DNA from: Planctomycetota bacterium
Lineage (GTDB): Bacteria; Planctomycetota; Planctomycetia; Pirellulales; Pirellulaceae
Length of the DNA: 64,000 bases
Assembly: GCA_963204915.1 (NCBI GenBank)
Contig: CAUJHS010000022.1
Span: 682,001-746,000, forward strand
Direction of reading: 5' to 3'
Shown here: positions 33,912 through 42,900 of the stretch, one piece after another
Layout: every line of letters begins with the position of its first letter
Numbering within the stretch: the first letter of the stretch is position 1
Program-made: the position numbers and the translations under genes
Notes under the pieces: model-generated
What the model was told of the DNA's origin: nothing
Database searches by the model: none
Seen by the model: the letters and a program-made list of their open reading frames with translations, nothing else

Positions 33912-36170
33912 ATGCCCCTTTTGTCCGACTCGGTAACGCGGCGCGGCTTTCTGGCGACCGCCGCCGGCGCCGCACTTGTTTCGCAATTGCCGCTACGCTT
34001 GGCTGGGGCCGAAGGCTCCTCCCTATCGAATCGGGCCGAGCCATTCGCGCCCTTGCCTGTGCCGGGTTGGGTTCGCCGCGTCACTTCGATGGCGTTTGGC
34101 TCTTTGGCCGATGTGGCCGAAATGGCCGACGCCGGAGTGCAGGTGCTGCATACGAATCTTGTCTGGCCTTACGATCCGTTGCGGCGCGACGGCGGCGGGT
34201 TAAGCGCCGACGACGCCGCGCGGCTGAAAGAACTGGTCGCGGCGTGTCATCAACGCGAGGTAAAACTTTCGCTCGGGTTGCCGCCGTTTCCGTCAGTTTC
34301 GCTGGTGGAGAAGCACCCCGACTGGCGCGTGTTCCACGATGCCGAAGGAAGCATTCTGAAAACGCCCCCCGTGGAAGACAATCTCGGCACGCGCATCGGT
34401 TGTAATCTCGGGCCTTGGGGCGATTACCTGATCGAAGTATGTGCCGAACTCGTCGAAGATTACAACGTTGACGGCTTCTCGTTTGACGGCAATTACCATC
34501 CCGCCATTTGTTACTGTCCGGCGTGTCAAGCGGCGTATCAGGCCGATGCGCACAAACCGTTGCCTGCGAAAGTCGATCTGAACGACGTGGAGTATCGCCG
34601 TTATCTCGTTTGGCGCGGCGAGCGCCTGGAGGACCATTACCGCCGCATGCAAGTTCGCATCAAGCAGGCGAACCCCGACGCCGCCATTATGACGTGGACC
34701 GTGAACGCCGGGCGCTACGGGCACTTGCTGCACTCGCCGCGCGCCATGCCCACGCGGTTGAACCTGCTGTTCGACCTGCCCATGCAGGAATGGTGGCTGG
34801 ATGAAACCAACTTCGGAGCAAGCATTGCCCCGACGTTTGGCGCGGCGTATTTGCACGCCGTCACCGGCGGTCGGCCCTGCGCGAGCGAGCCGTACCTCAT
34901 GTCGCGCGGCAATCCGTACGGCACGCACAGCTTCCCCAAACATGAACGACTTGCCCGCACTTTGCTGGCGTTGACGCATGGCAACGTTTCGGCGCAGTCG
35001 TTTGGCTGGCCAGGCCATCGCGATTCCGCCGCTCAGGCGTGCCGCGAAGGCAACCGTCGAGCCCCGTGGATCACCAACGCGCAGCCCCTGCGCTGGGGGG
35101 CGATGTTGGTAAGCGAGCAAACGCGGCAGTTCTACGCCTATCGCAATATTCCCGAGTTGTTCCTGCCGCACGTGTTTGGGGCATTTCGCGCGGCGATTGA
35201 GGAACACTTGCCGCTGCGACTGGTGAACGACTGGGACATCACGCCCGAGGAACTTCGTAAATACCAGGTGCTGTTGCTGCCCAATGCGGCCGCGCTTTCA
35301 GATTCGCAAGTGTCGGCCATTCGTGAGTACGTTCGCAACGGGGGCGGCCTGGCGGCTACGGGCGAGTCCTCGTTGTGCGATGAAATCGGCCAACCACGCG
35401 GCGACTTCGCCTTGGCTGACCTCTTCGGCGTGTCGTTCCGCGGCCGACCTCAAACAACCTCCAGTCCGGCGCCTTTAGATGAGAATTTTGCACGCCATTT
35501 GGATGAGCGCTACTGGCAGGAGCGCGTTGGCGTGGCCACGCTTTCCTGGGGTGAACATCCTTTGCTGGACGATGAGCGGCTTCGCGAACTCGTCCCCACG
35601 CGCAACGTTTTGTTTCGCGGCCCGCAAGTCTTAACGACTGAGCCGCAAGAGCCGACCGAAGTTGTGTGCCGCTTGCAGCCGGAAGGAGGCTCCGCGGCGA
35701 GCCCCGCGTTGATTGCCCGTTCTTTCGGACGCGGGAAAGTGATTTACCTGGCCGCCGCGCTCGACGCGGCTTTGTGGAGCTACAGCTTTCCGTATCAACG
35801 ACGGATGTTGGCTCGCGCCGTCGAATGGGCCGCAACCGCACCGCCAGACATTCGCGTGATCGCGCCCATGTGCGTGCAAGCCACGTTCTTTGAACAATCG
35901 CACGAAGGACGGCCACGCCTGGTGGTGCATTTGTTTAACAACGTGAACACCGCGGCCCACCATGGCTTACCTGCCGCCGAGGCTCCCTTGCGCGAGGAGA
36001 CCATTCCGATCGCTGGCATTCGTGTCGAGTTTCATAATCATTCGCTGCAGCGGTGTCGTGTAGAGCCGGAAGGCATTGAGGTTCCGCTTCGTTCCGATGC
36101 CGCCCGGCCCGGAGTCCTCATTGCCGACGTACCGGCATTGGCTCGACACAGCCTGGTTGTCGCGGAATAA
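33912..36170 (+). CDS. Tat-exported glycoside hydrolase-like protein with beta-galactosidase trimerisation-type domain
   Basis: A 752-residue protein. The start at ATG 33912 puts a twin-arginine signal at residues 9-32 (TRRGFLATAAGAALVSQLP). The first half is a TIM-barrel-like hypothetical glycosyl hydrolase: EVKLSLGLPPFPSVSLVEKHPDWRVF, NVDGFSFDGNYHPAICYCPACQAAY, YLVWRGERLEDHYRRMQ. The second half has a class-I-amidotransferase-like fold as in beta-galactosidase trimerisation domains: LRKYQVLLLPNAAALSDSQVSAIREYVRNGGGLAATGE. The substrate is unknown. The frame is open further upstream but overlaps the ankyrin gene. Its stop marks the upstream edge of the retron region. Confidence 0.82.
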   Translation: MPLLSDSVTRRGFLATAAGAALVSQLPLRLAGAEGSSLSNRAEPFAPLPVPGWVRRVTSMAFGSLADVAEMADAGVQVLHTNLVWPYDPLRRDGGGLSADDAARLKELVAACHQREVKLSLGLPPFPSVSLVEKHPDWRVFHDAEGSILKTPPVEDNLGTRIGCNLGPWGDYLIEVCAELVEDYNVDGFSFDGNYHPAICYCPACQAAYQADAHKPLPAKVDLNDVEYRRYLVWRGERLEDHYRRMQVRIKQANPDAAIMTWTVNAGRYGHLLHSPRAMPTRLNLLFDLPMQEWWLDETNFGASIAPTFGAAYLHAVTGGRPCASEPYLMSRGNPYGTHSFPKHERLARTLLALTHGNVSAQSFGWPGHRDSAAQACREGNRRAPWITNAQPLRWGAMLVSEQTRQFYAYRNIPELFLPHVFGAFRAAIEEHLPLRLVNDWDITPEELRKYQVLLLPNAAALSDSQVSAIREYVRNGGGLAATGESSLCDEIGQPRGDFALADLFGVSFRGRPQTTSSPAPLDENFARHLDERYWQERVGVATLSWGEHPLLDDERLRELVPTRNVLFRGPQVLTTEPQEPTEVVCRLQPEGGSAASPALIARSFGRGKVIYLAAALDAALWSYSFPYQRRMLARAVEWAATAPPDIRVIAPMCVQATFFEQSHEGRPRLVVHLFNNVNTAAHHGLPAAEAPLREETIPIAGIRVEFHNHSLQRCRVEPEGIEVPLRSDAARPGVLIADVPALARHSLVVAE

Positions 36171-36198
36171 AAATTCGCAGACTTTTTTTCGTAGCTTG

Positions 36199-36227
36199 TT
36201 GAAATCGCGTAAACGTTCTGCTAGAAC
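36199..36227 (+). promoter_or_regulatory. Promoter of the candidate retron ncRNA
   Basis: TTGAAA (36199-36204), a 17-base spacer and TAGAAC (36222-36227). Predicted transcription start is near 36234, 26 bases before the a1 segment. Confidence 0.5.
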
Positions 36228-36259
36228 ATCACTGCGCTTTTCACACCCTGTTCCAAGGG

Positions 36260-36511
36260 AGGTGCGAGAACCAGGTCTAGCTTGGCGTTCTGCGCCAAGG
36301 GCGGCGTTGCGCCGCCCGAGCTTTCCGCCATACATCCTTCACAAGGAAGGCTGTTTCAGAATTCGCTGTCGACCGGATACGTCCTGCCGCGGCAGCGAAC
36401 TGGAGCAACCCCGCCAACCGTGGTTACGCTGCCGCGGCAGGACGTATCCGGTCGGCGAATTCAGTGAGCCTTCCATGTCCCAGGTCTTGTGGTAGACAAC
36501 GTCTCGCACCT
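36260..36511 (+). ncRNA. Candidate retron msr-msd RNA
   Basis: A 252-base structured element in the 538-base gap upstream of the ARM/BRCT gene. a1 (36260-36279) pairs with a2 (36493-36511): 10 bp AGGTGCGAGA with TCTCGCACCT, an internal loop, then 5 bp GTCTA with TAGAC. Immediately after a1 comes G36280 in the context CTAGCTT, equivalent to the branching G (TTAGCG) of Ec86. Two msr-like hairpins follow: 36281-36299 (CTTGGCG/CGCCAAG) and 36300-36316 (GGCGGCG/CGCCGCC). The msd would be the long hairpin 36345-36474; reverse transcription would start on the template just 5' of TAGAC, at about 36492. A terminator begins five bases after a2. The retron RT is the fourth gene downstream on the same strand. 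The transcript is predicted at about 36234-36553. Confidence 0.75.
36345..36474 (+). repeat. Long inverted repeat, the putative msd hairpin
   Basis: Left arm 36345-36397 and right arm 36427-36474 pair as 8 bp (GGAAGGCT), a mismatched loop, 8 bp (GAATTCGC), a 3-base bulge, then 28 perfect bp ending GCGGCAGCG, with a 29-base loop (36398-36426). Unlike the terminator nearby it has no T-run. Such a hairpin is the expected form of the msDNA. Alternatively it could be a small palindromic insertion. Confidence 0.9.
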
Positions 36512-36515
36512 GCCG

Positions 36516-36552
36516 CAGGGCTGTTCAACCCCGGTTGAACAGCCCTGTTTTT
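36516..36552 (+). terminator. Intrinsic terminator after the candidate ncRNA
   Basis: A 15-bp stem (CAGGGCTGTTCAACC, 36516-36530, with 36533-36547) followed by TTTTT. It lies five bases after a2 and 157 bases before the first protein gene, so it would release a discrete short RNA; the protein operon then needs readthrough or its own promoter. Confidence 0.85.
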
Positions 36553-36708
36553 GCAAATCGAACTCCACGGCGCGCTTCGCAGGTCGATCCGCGCTTAGGT
36601 TCCTTGAACTGAGGCGAAATGCGCGGGAGCCAATCGCCGGGGGCGCGCCCAGCGTTTGGACGGTTTTGTTGGTCGGTGCGACGCGCCGTTGACCTGGAGG
36701 AAGCGAAC

Positions 36709-39700
36709 GTGTCGGCACAACTGCGGATGGACGATGTACGTCGCGCTTGGGAAAGCCACGATCCAAGTCTCGTCGACCTGGTTGTGACGCTGGCGCAACG
36801 GTCCGAACCTCCCGACGAAAAACCAGTGCGCGAAGGCGCGCTGACGTACGAAGAGTTTCTGGCCGAAATTCGCAGCAAGCCGTTCCGCAAAAAGCCAAGC
36901 GAAGAACAATGGCGGTATCGGCTCGAGACCATGCAGGCGCTCGAAGCGCCGACGGCCGAAGCATCGCTTCCCGATCGTTTCCGCTTGTATGAGGTGCTTC
37001 TGGCGCTCTGGGAGGACAACGGCCCTTTCGCCCGCACGTGCCTGCTGCGCATTCTGGCCGACGTACCGTTGGTTTACGGTCCATGGAAAGCGCTGAAGCA
37101 AATTTTCAAAGAGGCCGAAGCCCGCGGCGACACGGAAATGTACGGCGCGCTCGCGGCGCGTTTTGACGCCGCGTTTGCCGGTGCGCCCCAGGAAGTGAGC
37201 CGCGCAACCCTGGGGTATTTGTGTCGTCGGGCATGGCGGTACTTGCGCCGCGTGGGCGAAACGCTCCCGGCGTGTTACGCCGATACGGCCGTTGATTTTC
37301 TGATGCACTACTCGGATCAAACCCGGTGGACGTCCACCTGGATTGCGAACCATATCTTTTATCACGAGACGGGCGATTACTCGGCCAAGGGCTTTCATTT
37401 CTCACGTTCGCCCGGCAGTTTGCTCAAACACCGGGCGTTCGCCGAGGCGTGGCGCCGCACGCCGCGCCCGCTGTTTACGTTGCTGGAGCGGGCGCGCAGC
37501 CAAAAGGTGCAGCAATTCGCCGTCGAGGCGCTTAAGAGCGATTTTCGCGCGGCCCTGCGCGAGGTTGAACCGGCGTGGGCCGCGCGGCTCATCTCGGCGC
37601 GCAGCGCAGCCATTGATGAGTTCGTCGTCTGGCTGCTGGATAATGTGCCGCGGTTTGAGCAATCAGCGTTTCGCGAACTCGGCCTGCACGATGCGGTTTT
37701 GCGATTGTTCGATTCACCGGCCCCGGCCGCGCGAGACTACGCCGCCCGATACGCCCGCACTCATGCCCGAGATTTGTCGGTCGACGATTTGATCCGGCTG
37801 GCGAACAATTCGCATGAGCCGGTTCGCGCCGTCGCGCGCGACCTGCTGCAATCACGCGACCCTCGCAAGGAGGTGGGGCTGGAGGCCTGGGGACGGCTTC
37901 TGGAAACCGAGCATGGCCACGGACTCGCGGACGAGATGCTTCGCAAACATTTTGGCGCCAAAGAACTAACGCCGGAGTGGTTCCGAGAACGCCTGCTCTC
38001 GGAAAACGAATACGCTTTCTACTTCGCTTGCGTCGCGCTGCCGCAGGTCCATCCTTCCAAGAAGCTGGGTGCGGGCTACTTTCAGGAGTTGATCGAACGG
38101 ATCGACCCCGAACATGACGACGCCTGGCGAACCGCAGCCTTCGCGCTGGCCGAGTTGACTCGCTTCGACGTGAACGAACTGGATGTCGAATTTCTCAAAC
38201 GCTTGTTGTTGCACCCCGCCGCCTGGGAAACCATCGTCGGATGGATCAACGAAGGCCGGTTGAAGGCGGAGTCGTTAACGGTCGGTTTTCTCAAAATGCT
38301 GGCCTATCATCCCACGTGGCAGGCCGACCCGTGGATCGCCAGTTTGCGCGGGCGCGAACGTTGGGCCAAGTCGCTAGAGTTTAAGGAAGGGCTTTCACAG
38401 CAAATCCTCCAGTGGCTGGGCGATGTGCGTCGGTTTTCCCCCAGCGATTTGGGTTTCGACTGGCTCATGGAGCTAGTGCAACGCAGCGAGCCGCACTACC
38501 ACGACTTCGCCGTCGAAACGATGATCAAGGCGTTTCTGCCGGCCGACTTCGCGCCGCAAACGCCCGCGGCTGACTCCAAGAAAGCAAAAAAGTCCGAGGA
38601 GCCGATCCAAGTCGACCTGGGCGGTCAGTCGTTCCTCTTCACCGGCAAGTTGGCCACCATGAGCCGCGGCGAAGCGCAGAATAAACTTCGCGACGCGAAC
38701 GGTGCAGCCGCTTCCACCGTGAACGCCAAACTTGATTACCTGGTGATTGGCGATGAAGGCTCGCCGCTGTATGGACAAGGCCGCAAAGGCAGCAAGCAAG
38801 TTAGCGCCGAGAAGCTCATCGCTCAAGGCGCCAATATCAAGATCATTTCCGAGACCGCCTTCCTGCAAATGCTGGCCGGCGAGAAGCGCGAGTTCTCATC
38901 CGACGCGGTACAGGCCGGTTGTACGCGGCTCTGGGAGATGCTCACGGAACCAGGCAGAGAAGACGCGCCGTTGCGCCAGTTCGCGCTGAAGTACCTGCGG
39001 CGCCATCATCCCGACATTTGCCTGGAAGAGACCGACCGGCCGGTCGATCCTGGGGCCGAGATTCCCGCCGACTTCCTCACGTTTGAGCGCGTCAAGCCGC
39101 TGTTTTTTGATAACCGCGCTCCGCTGCGCGAATTCGGTCTGGAGTTGGCCAAATGGGAATTCGCGCGCTGGAGCCCGCCCATTGACGGTTTAATCGAGTT
39201 ATGCGAGGCGCCGTACCCCAAGGTGCGCAATTTCGTGGCGCAAGCGATTCTCGCCGAAGATGCGCCGGAGCATCGACGTTATCGCATCGATCCCAACGTG
39301 TTAACGGCCGACGCCGTGTACAGCTTTTGCGAATCGCGCAACGAGGCCACCCGCGCGCTCGGCATGGAATTGGTTCAGCGTTATCCTCGTTTGCAATTGC
39401 CGGAAGAACTGTTCCGTTTAACGGAAAGCCCCGACCGCAAAGTGCGGTCCTTTGTCGTTCGCACGCTTTGGTCGATGTACCGCAACCGCGGCGTCACCGA
39501 CGCTTGGAAACCGAACGTTCCGCCGGAAACCACGGTCGGCGTCAAACGAAAGAAAGAGCCCAAAGACCGCGGTCCGGGTGTTCCGCCGCAACCGGAGCAT
39601 CGCCCCGCCGAGGAGTCCGAGCTACAAGCTTTTTTGCGGCGCATTCTGTTCGAAATTCCGCCGGCTCGTTTGCCCAAAAGCGTTGCCGACGGAGAGGAAG

Positions 39701-39939
39701 CGGTGGCGCGTCTTAAGCCGCTGCCTGCGCGTAAGGCCAAACTGTCGCTCGTCGAGATGATGCGCGACCTGGCGGTCGACGACGGCCAATTCGCCGGGGT
39801 GGTGTACCCAGTGCTTCATGAGTTCATGAGTTCGGTTGGACAAGCCGAGCAGGCCGCCTGCCTGGTCGCAACCACGCGCATCCGGCGGGCGCACCCTGAG
39901 CTTGTCGCGGCGCCGGCGGAACTTCCTGGCGGTCGCTGA
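36709..39939 (+). CDS. Retron-associated ARM/HEAT-repeat protein with internal BRCT domain
   Basis: A 1076-residue protein. The GTG at 36709 is preferred over ATG 36619 because GGAGG lies eight bases upstream. Residues 1-620 are all-helical ARM/HEAT-like sequence (for example VQQFAVEALKSDFRAALREV; PAARDYAARYARTH). Residues about 630-725 are a BRCT domain: QSFLFTGKLATMSRGEAQNK, VNAKLDYLVIGDEGSP, SKQVSAEKLIAQGANIKIIS. The remainder returns to helical repeats (YPKVRNFVAQAILAED; DRKVRSFVVRTLWSMYRN). No signal peptide; cytoplasmic. BRCT domains bind phosphoproteins or DNA ends, so a role in sensing DNA damage or invading DNA is possible. No nuclease or other effector motif is seen. First protein gene of the retron-like operon; the next gene starts within 32-95 bases. 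Confidence 0.85.
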   Translation: MSAQLRMDDVRRAWESHDPSLVDLVVTLAQRSEPPDEKPVREGALTYEEFLAEIRSKPFRKKPSEEQWRYRLETMQALEAPTAEASLPDRFRLYEVLLALWEDNGPFARTCLLRILADVPLVYGPWKALKQIFKEAEARGDTEMYGALAARFDAAFAGAPQEVSRATLGYLCRRAWRYLRRVGETLPACYADTAVDFLMHYSDQTRWTSTWIANHIFYHETGDYSAKGFHFSRSPGSLLKHRAFAEAWRRTPRPLFTLLERARSQKVQQFAVEALKSDFRAALREVEPAWAARLISARSAAIDEFVVWLLDNVPRFEQSAFRELGLHDAVLRLFDSPAPAARDYAARYARTHARDLSVDDLIRLANNSHEPVRAVARDLLQSRDPRKEVGLEAWGRLLETEHGHGLADEMLRKHFGAKELTPEWFRERLLSENEYAFYFACVALPQVHPSKKLGAGYFQELIERIDPEHDDAWRTAAFALAELTRFDVNELDVEFLKRLLLHPAAWETIVGWINEGRLKAESLTVGFLKMLAYHPTWQADPWIASLRGRERWAKSLEFKEGLSQQILQWLGDVRRFSPSDLGFDWLMELVQRSEPHYHDFAVETMIKAFLPADFAPQTPAADSKKAKKSEEPIQVDLGGQSFLFTGKLATMSRGEAQNKLRDANGAAASTVNAKLDYLVIGDEGSPLYGQGRKGSKQVSAEKLIAQGANIKIISETAFLQMLAGEKREFSSDAVQAGCTRLWEMLTEPGREDAPLRQFALKYLRRHHPDICLEETDRPVDPGAEIPADFLTFERVKPLFFDNRAPLREFGLELAKWEFARWSPPIDGLIELCEAPYPKVRNFVAQAILAEDAPEHRRYRIDPNVLTADAVYSFCESRNEATRALGMELVQRYPRLQLPEELFRLTESPDRKVRSFVVRTLWSMYRNRGVTDAWKPNVPPETTVGVKRKKEPKDRGPGVPPQPEHRPAEESELQAFLRRILFEIPPARLPKSVADGEEAVARLKPLPARKAKLSLVEMMRDLAVDDGQFAGVVYPVLHEFMSSVGQAEQAACLVATTRIRRAHPELVAAPAELPGGR

Positions 39940-39971
39940 GCCCTTGCACTGCACGGCGCGGCTCGCCCCTC

Positions 39972-42900
39972 ATGGCCTCAGCGCCATCGCCCCGAGCATC
40001 GCCGGCCCAAGACCTTCTTAAGAACCAACGTAACGTGTCAACTGACAAATACTTGCCGTATCGCGGCGACTTGCAGGCCATCGCAGCGATGGCGGGAACA
40101 AGCGAGCTCGCGTTTGTCACCGTCCATCCCGAGGGGCAAGCCACGGCGGTCTACCGCCTGGATGCTGAAAAACTCACGCTCAAGGAAGCCCCGCTCCCCT
40201 GCGGCGGCCGCGCCGTATTGGCCGACGACAAAACCCTCTGGATCGCCGGTTCCGACGGGCGCCTGTACCGTCTGGCGGAAAAAGACAAATCGCCGGTCGC
40301 CGTAGGGCCTGAGCTGGCCGCCCCCGCGGTCGCGATGGCGCTTCTGGCGGAGAACCGCCTTGCGGCGCTCTCGGCCGAACAAATCCACATCCTTGATCGC
40401 AGCACGGGAAAGTCGCTTCAAACACTCGCGTTATCGGAGCCCGGAGTTTGCCTCGCAGCAGACCCTTCCGGTGTGTGGCTGGCGGCGGGCGGTTCGAAGG
40501 GCACGGTCTCCGTTTTCACGTGCGAAGACAAAACCGAATTCGTGCTAAGCGAATCCGACAAGTTGCACGAAGGCGGCGTGACGGCGCTCCTGTTCGAACC
40601 CGCGGAATTGCGGTTCTATTCGGCAGGCTTGGACCAAAAACTTTTGCTCACCCACGCGCGTGGAAAACTTGAACCGGAAGATCGCGGTCGGGGAAACACC
40701 CACGCCGAGCGCCTGACCGCCCTCTGCCTGGCGCCGGGCGACCGTTTCCTGTCTGGCGGATGGGACGCAACCGTCAAAACGTGGCCCCGCGCCGGTGCGG
40801 CGCGTCCGGCGACTTTGAAAGACGGCGTGGGCCGGGTGGTCGCGCTGGCGGTTGTCACAGTGCATAATCGCCAACAATTGGCGATCGCCTGTCAGGACAA
40901 CACGTTGCGGTTCTTCGTGATCGACGCGGCCGGGAAGTTCGGTCAATCCACCGCGGTCGTTCACGATGTTTACGCCTGGGCCGATCAGGAGTTTCAGCAG
41001 AACGACGCTAAACTGCGCGAGGCGGCCATCCATCGCCTGGCCGAGTTGAACGACGCTCCTGCGCTGGAACGACTCACGGCGCGCGTCAGTCAAGACTCGG
41101 ACCACGAACTGCGCTTAGCGGCGGCCAGGGTCCTGGCGCAACTGACGCACCCCCGAGTTGTCGACGAACTGGAAAAGCACCTGAAACATCGCGATGAAGT
41201 CGTGCGTCGCGCGGTGTTTGAAGGTTTGCGGCAACAACGCGGCGCAAGCGACTTGCGTCCAATGGATCTGGCCCTCGCTACCGGCAAAGCCGATATTGGT
41301 GCTGAAGCCGTAACCGCGCTCGAATCGCTCGCGTCGAAAGACGACCAAGCACTGGCGCGACTTGTGCGTGCGCTCGACGGCCAACCGCTGGAAGTCCGAG
41401 CGGCCGCTCTCACGGCGCTAGAGCGACTGCATGAGGCGGATGCTCCCACAGCCAACCTACTCGCGTTGGCTTCCAAGCAAGCGGACATTCGCCGCCTTGC
41501 GCTTGTGCGGCTTTTTCAACGCAACCTCCTGAGTCATTCGCAAGTCCCTGCGGCGCTGCGGCGCGCCGGCGAGGACGGTGACCCGCAAGTACGTCATACG
41601 GCGTTTCTCGTTTCCGCTTTAACGCGTCCCGCCCTGGCGCAAACGCTCCGCGAGCGCGACCCAGAGCTTGATCGGCAGTTTACGGAACTGGAGCACTTCG
41701 ATCAGGACGCCGAAGCGAAAAAGCCCGCCGACGAATCGCCCGCGAAGAAAGAACCCAAGCCGACGAAAAAGAAAGCCAAAGCGGCGGCGAAAACTTCCTC
41801 GGTCGAACTCGTCGCGGCCGACATCGAACCGCTGCTGCAAGCCGCCGCCAGCCGCATGTTGGATACGTGCCTGCGCGGCGCGCGGGGGCTGGCCGTGATG
41901 GAAGACCCGCGGGCGTTAGGACTGCTCATGCAGTTGAGTCGCGAGTCGGACGCCGCAGCGCGAACGGAAGTTTGCCGCGCGCTAGGCGCGCTGGAGGACT
42001 CGCGCAGCGTTAAGCGGCTTCGCTCGCTCTTGGGCGACAAAGCTCCCGAAGTGCGCGACGCCGCCTTCACGGCCTTGGCCCGCATCTACCACAATGAGCC
42101 GCTTACCGCCGCCGATGCAGGCCTGAGCGCCGCGCATGAAGACATTCGACGGCGCGGCCTGGAAATTCTGCTACGAGAAGCCCGCAAGAAAGCGCACGCC
42201 CAAGACGACGACGCGTGGCGTCTCCTTCGTCGGGCGTTGAATGACAGCTTTCCCGGCGTGCGTAGCGAAGCGTTTAAGGCTTCGCTCAACTTAGGCGTCG
42301 GCGGAGGAGGCGTATCGTCGCTTCGCTTTGTGCTTGACAGTGTGCACGAGGACGTGCGACGCGAAGCGCTAACCGAAATCATCGCGCAGGCCGACCAACC
42401 GTGGTCGCAGGAATTGTTGTACGACTGTTTCAACGATCCCGCGCCAGCGCTGCGAACCGAAGCGTTCGCCTTTGCCGCCAAACGAGCCAAAGCAAGCGAA
42501 CTGGGGCACTTCGAAACTGCGCTCGGTTCGCGCTGGGACGATGTCCGCCGCGAGGCCGTGGCGGGGCTCATTAAGAAGCACACGCAAGCAGCGCAAAAGC
42601 TGCTCATCCGAGCGCTGGACGACGAAGACCTCAAGGTGCGTCAACAAGCGCTCGACGGGCTCGTTGAGGAAGACGCCGCCGCGACGTTATCTCAGGCGCT
42701 GGGGAGTAAGCATTTTGATGTTCGCGTTCGCGCCGCACAAGCGCTAGCGCGACGCGGCGACCCGGCTGCGCTGCAACCGCTGCTCGACCTGGCCACCGCC
42801 GAGGAGCCGCAGGACGCGCCTCAGCGCGAAGCGCATCAGGCGGTCGTGGTCGCCGCATTAGCGGGACTGGCCGAACTGGGCGATCCGGCGGCGCTGGCCC

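Noticed and set aside
36345-36474. Long inverted repeat read as a mobile MITE or an ordinary terminator
   Set aside because: It has no T-run and no visible target-site duplication, and it lies precisely inside a larger a1/a2 pair followed by a separate terminator. The msd reading explains more, though a MITE is not formally excluded.
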